Positions 30,356-35,650 of a DNA stretch of 35,650 nucleotides are shown here, in pieces. Location of the stretch: assembly GCA_034429215.1 (NCBI GenBank), contig DAOUGI010000064.1, positions 1 to 35,650 on the forward strand, in the 5' to 3' direction. This DNA comes from JAFGOG01 sp034429215. GTDB lineage: Bacteria; Chloroflexota; Anaerolineae; JAAYZQ01. The notes beneath the pieces were generated by a model that saw nothing but the letters and a program-made list of their open reading frames with translations, did not search any database and was not told the origin of the DNA. The translations under genes were made by a program, and so were the position numbers. Position 1 is the stretch's first letter. The number at the start of each line of letters is the position of its first letter.

Positions 30356-32425
30356 ATGGCAAGGAAACGCAATCCATTGGGGATGCACGGGCTTACGAAG
30401 GAAAAGGCGCTGGACCTGCTGCGCCAGATGTGGGAGATCCGGCTGTTCGAGGAAAAGGTATACGATCTGCTGGGCCAGAACGTCATCAAGGGGGCGTCGC
30501 ACCTGTACGCCGGCGAGGAAGCGGTGGCGGTGGGGGCCATCTCTACCCTACGCGACGACGACCTGATCACGAGCACCCACCGCGGGCACGGCCACTGCCA
30601 CGCCCGCGGCGCCTCGCTGGTCAAGACGGAGGAGGTCCGGCAGCAGCATTATGACAAAATGATGGCCGAGCTGTGCGGCCGCGAGACCGGCTACTGCCTT
30701 GGCCGCGGCGGCTCGATGCACATCGCCGACGTGGAAAAGGGCAATCTGGGCGCCACCGGCATCGTCGGCGGCAATATCCCGGTGGCGACCGGCGCGGCGC
30801 TGGCACAGACGATGCAGGGCTCGGACCGGATCGTCCTGTGCTTCTTTGGCGACGGCGCGAGCAGCACCGGCAACTTTCACGAGGCGCTCAACATGGCGGG
30901 CTTGTGGGGGCTGCCGGTCGTGTATATCGTCGAAAATAACCTGTACGGCATGTCGGTGCCGATCACCAAGGCCGCGGCCAAGTTGGATATCGCCGACCGG
31001 GCCTGCGCCTACAACATGCCCGGCGAGGTAGTAGACGGCATGGACGTGCTTGCCGTACGCGCTGCGGTGGGCCGGGCCGTCGAGCGCGCCCGCCAGGGCA
31101 AGGGTCCGTCGTTGATCGAATGCCAGACCTACCGCTGGTACGGCCACTCGCGCTCTGACCCGCGCGCCTACCGCACCAAACAGGAGGAGGCCGACTGGAA
31201 GGCGCGCGACCCCATCCCCCGGTTCGCCGCCTGGCTGGTGGAAAACGACGCCTGCGCCCAGGAAGAGGCCGATGCCGTCGAATCCCGGGCCAGGCAAGCC
31301 ATTGAGGTCGCCACCGAGTTTGCCCTGAAATCACCCTTTCCCGCCCCGGAGGAGGTTGAGCGCTATGTCTATGCTCCTTTCCACTGGACCCCGGCCGACT
31401 ATGAGCGGGAGCGGACGCTGCGCGCGAGGTGCAGGGCCGGGGGGGCAGGCACAAAAAGGATCCGCTACTGGGAAGCGATCCGCGATGCCCTGCGCGAAGA
31501 GATGATCCACGATCGGTCGGTTTTTGTCATGGGCGAGGATGTAGGGCTGTACGGTGGGGCGTATGGCGCGACGCGGGGCCTGTTCGAGGAGTTTGGCGAG
31601 GAGCGGGTGCGCGATACGCCCATCTCTGAAGCAACCATCGGCGGCGCGGCGGTGGGTGCAGCCATGTCGGGCATGCGGCCGGTAGCCGAGATCATGTACG
31701 TCGATTTTACGCCGCTGGCCATGGACCAGATCGCCAACCAGGGGGCCAAGAACCGCTATATGTTCGGCGGCAAAACGATCGTGCCGATGGTCATCCGCAC
31801 CGAGGGCGGCGCGGGCAGGAGCATCGCCGCGCACCACTCGCAGAGCCTCGAAGCGCTGTGGACCCACTTTCCCGGCATCTATGTGGCCATGCCCAGCACC
31901 CCCTTTGACGCCAAAGGGCTGCTGAAGGCGGCCATCCGCGACGACAACCCGGTGATGTTCATCGAGCACAAGATGCTGTACGGTGTCGAGGGGCACGTCC
32001 CCGAAGAAGACTATATCATCCCGTTCGGCGTGGCCGACGTCAAGCGCGAGGGGAGCGACGTGACCGTCATCACCTACTCGCGCATGGTGCACCGCGCCCT
32101 CGAAGCCGCTGAGAAACTGGCCGTGGAAGGGATCGGCGTCGAGGTGATCGACCTGCGCACCCTCAAGCCGCTGGACATGGAGACGATCGCCGCCTCGGTC
32201 AAGAAGACGGGGCGCGTGGTGGGCGTGACGGAAGCCTACAAGACCGGCTCGTTCATCAGCGAGCTGGCGATGTGCATCCAAGAGGAGCTGTTCGACTGGC
32301 TGGACGCGCCCGTGGTGCGGGTGGCCGCGGCCGACGTGCCGGTGCCGATGGCCGAGACGCTGGAGGATGCCGCCGTCCCCAACGTCGAGGCGATCATCGC
32401 CGGCGTCCGCCAGGCGCTAAAGTGA
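30356..32425 (+). CDS. Thiamine-dependent 2-oxoacid dehydrogenase E1, fused alpha-beta subunits
   Basis: A 689-residue natural fusion of the E1 alpha and beta chains, usually two proteins of about 330 residues each. Residues ~10-345 are the alpha part, with the thiamine-diphosphate motif GDGASSTGN starting at Gly165 and ending near VENN, plus RWYGHSRSDPRAYRTKQE. From about 368 the beta part begins (YWEAIRDALREEM, FVMGEDVGLYGGAYGATRG, SEATIGGAAVGAAMSGMRPV, RTEGGAGRSIAAHHSQSLEA). The pattern is closest to acetoin or pyruvate dehydrogenase E1. It would decarboxylate pyruvate, acetoin or a related 2-oxo compound and pass the acyl group to the E2 lipoyl domain. AGGAGAAAG precedes the ATG, and E2 follows after 7 bp. 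Confidence 0.95.
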   Translation: MARKRNPLGMHGLTKEKALDLLRQMWEIRLFEEKVYDLLGQNVIKGASHLYAGEEAVAVGAISTLRDDDLITSTHRGHGHCHARGASLVKTEEVRQQHYDKMMAELCGRETGYCLGRGGSMHIADVEKGNLGATGIVGGNIPVATGAALAQTMQGSDRIVLCFFGDGASSTGNFHEALNMAGLWGLPVVYIVENNLYGMSVPITKAAAKLDIADRACAYNMPGEVVDGMDVLAVRAAVGRAVERARQGKGPSLIECQTYRWYGHSRSDPRAYRTKQEEADWKARDPIPRFAAWLVENDACAQEEADAVESRARQAIEVATEFALKSPFPAPEEVERYVYAPFHWTPADYERERTLRARCRAGGAGTKRIRYWEAIRDALREEMIHDRSVFVMGEDVGLYGGAYGATRGLFEEFGEERVRDTPISEATIGGAAVGAAMSGMRPVAEIMYVDFTPLAMDQIANQGAKNRYMFGGKTIVPMVIRTEGGAGRSIAAHHSQSLEALWTHFPGIYVAMPSTPFDAKGLLKAAIRDDNPVMFIEHKMLYGVEGHVPEEDYIIPFGVADVKREGSDVTVITYSRMVHRALEAAEKLAVEGIGVEVIDLRTLKPLDMETIAASVKKTGRVVGVTEAYKTGSFISELAMCIQEELFDWLDAPVVRVAAADVPVPMAETLEDAAVPNVEAIIAGVRQALK

Positions 32426-32432
32426 GGCGCCC

Positions 32433-33797
32433 ATGATTACCGAGATCATTTTGCCCAAGCTGGGACAGACGATGGAGGAAGGCACTATCGTCGAGTGGCT
32501 GAAGCGGGAGGGCGACGCCGTCCATCGCGACGACATCCTGTTTACCGTCGAAACGGACAAGGCGGTGATGGAGGTGGAAGCCACTGCCAACGGCTTCCTG
32601 CGCAGGATCCTGGCGCCGGCCGGGCAGACTATCCCGGTGTTGGCCACAGTGGCGCTCCTCACCACGACCGCCGACGAGGAGATCTCCAGTTATCGCGCGC
32701 CAGGGGCGCCGGCCGGAGAGGCTGCGGTCCCGTGGCCGGTCCAAGAGCTCGGGACCTTGCCACTTGAAGCGCCGGGGCGCCTGTTCGCTTCACCCCGGGC
32801 TCGAAAGATCGCTCAGGAAAGAGGGATCGACCTGTCGCCGGTGACCGGCACCGGCCCCGGCGGCCGCATCGTCGAACGCGATGTGCTGAGCTTTGTCGCC
32901 GCGCAGGCCGCTGCACTGCCCGCAGCCAAGGCAACGGCCTTGGCAGCCAAGGCCGCCCAGGCCCTGGGCGTGGACCTGGCCGCCGTCTCCGGTACGGGCG
33001 TCAGCGGGCGGATCATGAAAGCCGATGTGGAGGCCGCCGTCCCGACCCCCCAGGCCGTCCCGCCCCTGCCTGCCGGGCTGCTCACTGCCGAGAGCATCCC
33101 CGTCGCCGGGCTGCGGCGCATCATCGCCGAGCGCATGGCGATCAGCCACCAGACCGCTGCCCGCGTCACCCTCGTCACCGAGGTCGACGCCACCGCCTTT
33201 GTTGAGGGACGAGAGCAGCTCAAGGCCACCGTCGAGGGCGAGTGGGGGTTTGCCCCCGGCTACAACGATCTACTGGGGTTCATCGTCGCCCGCGCTCTAC
33301 GCGAGCTCCCGTACATGAACGCCCGACTGTGCGCCGATCCCGGCCCGGCAGGCCAGGGATTGACCATCGAACGGCTGCCTTATGTCAATCTTGGTATAGC
33401 CGTCGACACCGAGCGCGGCCTGCTGGTTCCGGTCGTCCGCAACGCCGACCAAAAGGGCCTGCGCGCCTTGAGCGCCGAGCTGCGCACCCTGGTTGAGCGG
33501 GCACGCCAGGGCAAGTCCTTGCCCGACGATCTGAGCGGCGGGACGTTCACCATCACCAACCTGGGCATGTACGACATTGACGCCTTTACGCCCATCATCA
33601 ACCTGCCCGAAGCGGCCATCTTGGGTGCAGGGCGCATCCAGGCCAGGCCGGCCGTCTATGGCGGCCAGATCGTCGTCCGGCAGATGTGGGCCCTGAGCCT
33701 GTCGTTCGACCACCGCCTGGTCGACGGCGCCCCGGCCGCCCGTTTCCTGCAGCGGATCAAGCGGCTAGTCGAGAACCCCTACTTGCTACTGGTCTAG
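32433..33797 (+). CDS. Dihydrolipoamide acyltransferase E2
   Basis: A 454-residue E2 core component. The lipoyl domain (1-80) carries Lys43 in VETDKAVMEV as the lipoylation site. Two peripheral-subunit-binding domains follow instead of the usual one: about residues 116-150 (ASPRARKIAQERGIDLSPV, GRIVERDVL) and about 168-202 (AAKAAQALGVDLAAVSGTG, GRIMKADV). The catalytic domain (about 225-454) ends with the acyltransferase motif DHRLVDG, His427 and Asp431. It would transfer the acyl group made by E1 to coenzyme A. GAGGCG precedes the ATG. E1 and E2 are intact, while the E3 that should follow is broken. Confidence 0.95.
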   Translation: MITEIILPKLGQTMEEGTIVEWLKREGDAVHRDDILFTVETDKAVMEVEATANGFLRRILAPAGQTIPVLATVALLTTTADEEISSYRAPGAPAGEAAVPWPVQELGTLPLEAPGRLFASPRARKIAQERGIDLSPVTGTGPGGRIVERDVLSFVAAQAAALPAAKATALAAKAAQALGVDLAAVSGTGVSGRIMKADVEAAVPTPQAVPPLPAGLLTAESIPVAGLRRIIAERMAISHQTAARVTLVTEVDATAFVEGREQLKATVEGEWGFAPGYNDLLGFIVARALRELPYMNARLCADPGPAGQGLTIERLPYVNLGIAVDTERGLLVPVVRNADQKGLRALSAELRTLVERARQGKSLPDDLSGGTFTITNLGMYDIDAFTPIINLPEAAILGAGRIQARPAVYGGQIVVRQMWALSLSFDHRLVDGAPAARFLQRIKRLVENPYLLLV

Positions 33798-33819
33798 AAG
33801 ACGGAGAAGACAGGTGGAG

Positions 33820-34163
33820 ATGGCTATTCAAACCGATATCGCGATTCTCGGCGGAGGTCCAGGCGGCTATGTGGCTGCGCTGCGGGCCGCTTTCCTCTGA
33901 ACGCCAACGGAAAAGCCCTGAGCTACGGCGAAACCGATGGGTTTGTGAAGGTGGTGAGCGAGGCGCGCTACGGGGAGGTCCTGGGCCTGCACGTGGTCGC
34001 GCCCCATGCCAGCGACCTGATCCACGAAGGCGGGCTGGCGCTGGCCCTGGAGGCTACTCTGGACGAGCTGATCGCGACTCTGCACGGCCATCCCACCCTG
34101 GGCGAGGCAGTTCGTGAGGCGGCGATGGAATGCCGCAGTGGAGCGCTGCATTTGCCGCACTAG
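33820..34163 (+). pseudogene. Dihydrolipoamide dehydrogenase (E3) remnant with internal deletion
   Basis: The ATG at 33820 opens a 26-codon frame with the E3 FAD-binding start (AIQTDIAILGGGPGGYVAAL, then RAA) and stops at TGA 33898. From 33891 another frame carries the end of E3: FPLNANGKALSYGETDG, VKVVSEARYGEVLGLHVV and the dimer-interface HGHPTLGEAVREA with the catalytic His-Glu pair, ending at 34163. A normal E3 is about 460 residues; about 340 codons between the two parts are missing, including the redox-active disulfide and the NAD domain. The join is at GGGCCGC (33884-33890), which fits both the N-terminal RAA codons and the Gly-Arg before FPL, suggesting a microhomology deletion. It follows E2 by 22 bp. 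It cannot be functional; an assembly error is the alternative. Confidence 0.88.
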
Positions 34164-34231
34164 CCGTGCCGGCGTGACCGGAGTCTGGGAACTGTTGACG
34201 GCGCGGAGCAGTTCTCAAAATGCCTGCGACC

Positions 34232-34260
34232 TTGCCCTTCCTCCAAGACTCCGCTATAAT
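34232..34260 (+). promoter_or_regulatory. Promoter of the DinB-family gene
   Basis: TTGCCC (34232-34237), a 17-bp spacer and a perfect TATAAT (34255-34260) lie 63 bp upstream of the DinB start. The leader contains a small hairpin, CGGGCC (34270-34275) with GGCCCG (34288-34293), and then a strong AAAGGAGG. The gene is thus transcribed separately from the dehydrogenase operon. Confidence 0.7.
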
Positions 34261-34323
34261 GGCATCCAACGGGCCGGGTCTTGACTTGGCCCGAGAAACA
34301 GAGGTGTAAAGGAGGTTAGGACT

Positions 34324-34731
34324 ATGGACTGTCATCCGCTGGTTACACAACTGCGCTTTGCCCGCAGTGAGATGGCGCGCTGCCTGGAGGGGGTCTCGGC
34401 CGAGGATGCGGTGCGCCGCATCATGCCGATGAACTGCATCAGTTGGATCGTCGGCCACATGGCCAACCAGGAGCAGGCCTACTGGGTGCTGGTAGCCCAG
34501 GGACGGCTGGTGGCGCCGGGCCTGTACGACCTGACCGGGTATGGCAAGCCGGCCAGCACGCCGCCGCTGGAGGAGATGTGGGCGGCGTGGCATGCGGTCA
34601 CCCAGGCTGCCGACGAGTACCTGGAGACGGTGACGACGGAGATGCTCCAGACGCACCTGGTGTTTAAGGGAGGCCCAGTGCCGGAGAGTGTCGGCACCCT
34701 GATGCATCGTAACATCTACCATTATTGGTGA
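34324..34731 (+). pseudogene. DinB-family protein, 3' end cut off by an integrated element
   Basis: A 135-residue open frame of the DinB/YfiT four-helix-bundle family, metal-dependent proteins with three His ligands, some of them thiol transferases. The first ligand is in SWIVGHMANQEQAYW. The last helix begins MHRNIYHYW and stops at TGA, exactly where the family continues with the third ligand (typically FHxGE). About 30 C-terminal residues are missing. From this point the DNA encodes, on the other strand, the end of a serine recombinase, so integration has split the gene. AAAGGAGG eight bases before the ATG and a good promoter show that it was an expressed gene. The missing end should lie beyond the far end of the element, outside the window. 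Confidence 0.8.
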
Positions 34732-35650
34732 GCGCAATTGGTAGAACCGCCTCATCAACCATGCAGCGCACATAAGCAATCCGCTTTCCATCCTCCACGG
34801 TGAGTGTTGCTCGTACGTCAAACAGCTCTATGACCCGCCGGCGAACATCAAAGTCTTGGTCGGCTTTCTCCAATCCCTGGGCCACCTTTTCCGCAAACTT
34901 GACGATGTTGGCAATCTGCTCGTCGGTGAGCGCCTGCGTCTCCAGTTGAGCGGCCAGCCCTCCCCGTTCCCTCTGCAAGCCATCAACGGTCGTTTCCAGT
35001 CGCTTTCTGTGGTCCAGTAGAGCTTCTTCGGGAAAGTTCCCCGCCAAATAGAGTTTGAGCAATCGGTCCAACTGTTGTAGGTTGTCGGCCAGCAAACGGT
35101 CGATCACGGCGAGCCTGTCTCTCAGCGGCTTGTCCGCCTCTTCCCGTTCACTCTGCTCAGCCCTTAACCCTTCCGCCAACCGCTCAGGGTATGCCAGCAG
35201 CGATCTGACCCACTGCCACACTACCGTATCGACGAGATCGACGCGGAAGGATTGTTTCAGGCTACATTCCCTTGCATAGTTGTCCAGATGAAGGTGGGCG
35301 GGACAATAGTAGTAGGCGTATCCCCCTCTGTGCGATGAGGCACTCTGGGCGTTTATCTTGACGCCACATACCCCGCATGTCAGACGCCGGCGCATGAGGT
35401 AGGGGTTTTTGAGATTGCGAGATGAGTCAGAACTGTTCTCCTCGACCTGCTTCTGCGCTAGATCCCAGATCTCACGGGAGACAATGGCAGGTACTTCCAG
35501 CGGTATCCACTTCTCACGTGGATTGTAAACCCGCTTGGTGCCATTTTGCGCCACCTTGCCATAGTGCCAGGTTCCCGCGTATGCTTCCCGGAGCAGGATG
35601 TTTCGCACGCTCGTCCTATTCCAGCGGCCATATTCGCTTTGCTTGGCTAT
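34664..35650 (-). CDS. Large serine recombinase, C-terminal part (continues past window)
   Basis: Site-specific recombinase/integrase; the frame is open to the window edge, so only the recombinase and later domains are seen (about 329 residues). NILLREAYAGTWHYGK is the end of the Recombinase domain. A zinc ribbon follows, with CGVCG and the later YYYCPAHLHLDNYARECSL, then a long coiled-coil-prone stretch (about 34880-35200 on the DNA; EREEADKPLRDRLAVIDRLL). The C-terminal beta strands include LFDVRATLTVEDGKRIAYV. The final ~25 residues, after LPIALTNN, are encoded by the antisense of the interrupted DinB gene, so they are probably not native. The N-terminal catalytic serine domain must lie to the right of the window. 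It probably catalysed insertion of the element it borders. Confidence 0.9.
   Translation of the reverse strand: MAKQSEYGRWNRTSVRNILLREAYAGTWHYGKVAQNGTKRVYNPREKWIPLEVPAIVSREIWDLAQKQVEENSSDSSRNLKNPYLMRRRLTCGVCGVKINAQSASSHRGGYAYYYCPAHLHLDNYARECSLKQSFRVDLVDTVVWQWVRSLLAYPERLAEGLRAEQSEREEADKPLRDRLAVIDRLLADNLQQLDRLLKLYLAGNFPEEALLDHRKRLETTVDGLQRERGGLAAQLETQALTDEQIANIVKFAEKVAQGLEKADQDFDVRRRVIELFDVRATLTVEDGKRIAYVRCMVDEAVLPIALTNNGRCYDASGCRHSPALGLP
34720..34745. other. Candidate attachment-site junction (element end)
   Basis: The DinB coding sequence stops making family sense after the codons for HYW (ending 34728), and the recombinase frame gains foreign sequence in the same place. The crossover should therefore lie within about 34725-34740, around ATTGGTGAGCGCAATTGG. 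Serine integrases usually leave only a 2-bp core in common, so it cannot be placed exactly without the other end of the element. Confidence 0.5.

Noticed and set aside
29023..30624. 533-residue antisense open frame over DUF89 and E1
   Set aside because: It is a shadow of two well-supported sense genes and has no recognisable domain.
33686..34117. 143-codon plus-strand frame across the E2 end and the E3 remnant
   Set aside because: It is out of frame with both E2 and the E3 pieces and has no motif.
34270..34293. Leader hairpin before DinB as a riboswitch
   Set aside because: It is only a 6-bp stem with a 12-nt loop and lacks conserved riboswitch elements.
34054..34821. 255-codon minus-strand frame over the E3 end and DinB
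   Set aside because: It is antisense to clear E3 and DinB sequences and has no domain.

Overview
The window is GC-rich, about 60-65% by eye, and reads like the chromosome of a plant-polysaccharide-degrading bacterium. The mix of glycoside hydrolases, a fused alpha/beta E1 of a 2-oxoacid dehydrogenase, CUT1-type sugar permeases without a local ATPase, a DUF89 protein and a large serine recombinase fits Chloroflexota (Anaerolineae/Caldilineae-like). That placement is an inference from gene content; no rRNA or marker gene is present.

Left arm (1-10.15 kb, all minus strand): a xylan utilisation operon. In transcription order it encodes a PA14-containing GH3 beta-xylosidase/glucosidase, a GH67 alpha-glucuronidase, a CE7 acetyl-xylan esterase, an iron-type alcohol dehydrogenase, a PfpI/DJ-1 protein and a second GH3 enzyme. 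Together these would remove acetyl and (methyl)glucuronyl groups from xylo-oligosaccharides and hydrolyse them to monomers. At 10.15-10.39 kb two good sigma70-type promoters diverge, one for this operon and one for a GH4 glycosidase on the plus strand.

Middle (11.9-22.0 kb, plus): a LacI regulator with a consensus promoter and a perfect 14-bp palindromic operator precedes two CUT1 permeases, a very unusual lipoprotein that joins a complete type-1 (RbsB-like) and a complete type-2 (MalE-like) solute-binding protein, a GH78 alpha-L-rhamnosidase and rhamnulokinase. This covers uptake of rhamnose-containing glycosides, release of L-rhamnose and its phosphorylation.

Right (22.0-34.2 kb, plus): a second promoter with a possible operator drives a DeoR regulator, L-rhamnose isomerase (RhaA), a class II aldolase, a PHP-fold putative phosphoesterase, a double-Rossmann zinc-type dehydrogenase, a sorbitol-6-phosphate-dehydrogenase-like SDR, a DUF89/ARMT1-type metal phosphatase, and E1 (fused alpha-beta), E2 and a broken E3 of a 2-oxoacid dehydrogenase complex. 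RhaA, RhaB and the aldolase give the standard route L-rhamnose to L-rhamnulose to L-rhamnulose-1-phosphate to DHAP plus L-lactaldehyde. The genes after the aldolase are tightly packed and form the most likely undescribed metabolic module here.

Right edge (34.2-35.65 kb): a DinB-family gene with its own promoter is cut about 30 codons before its expected end by the C-terminal end of a convergently oriented large serine recombinase, which marks one end of an integrated element running off the window. The E3 gene also carries an internal deletion of about 1 kb. That deletion and the binding-protein fusion could be genuine rearrangements or assembly artefacts.

No tRNA, rRNA, CRISPR array or replication origin was recognised.
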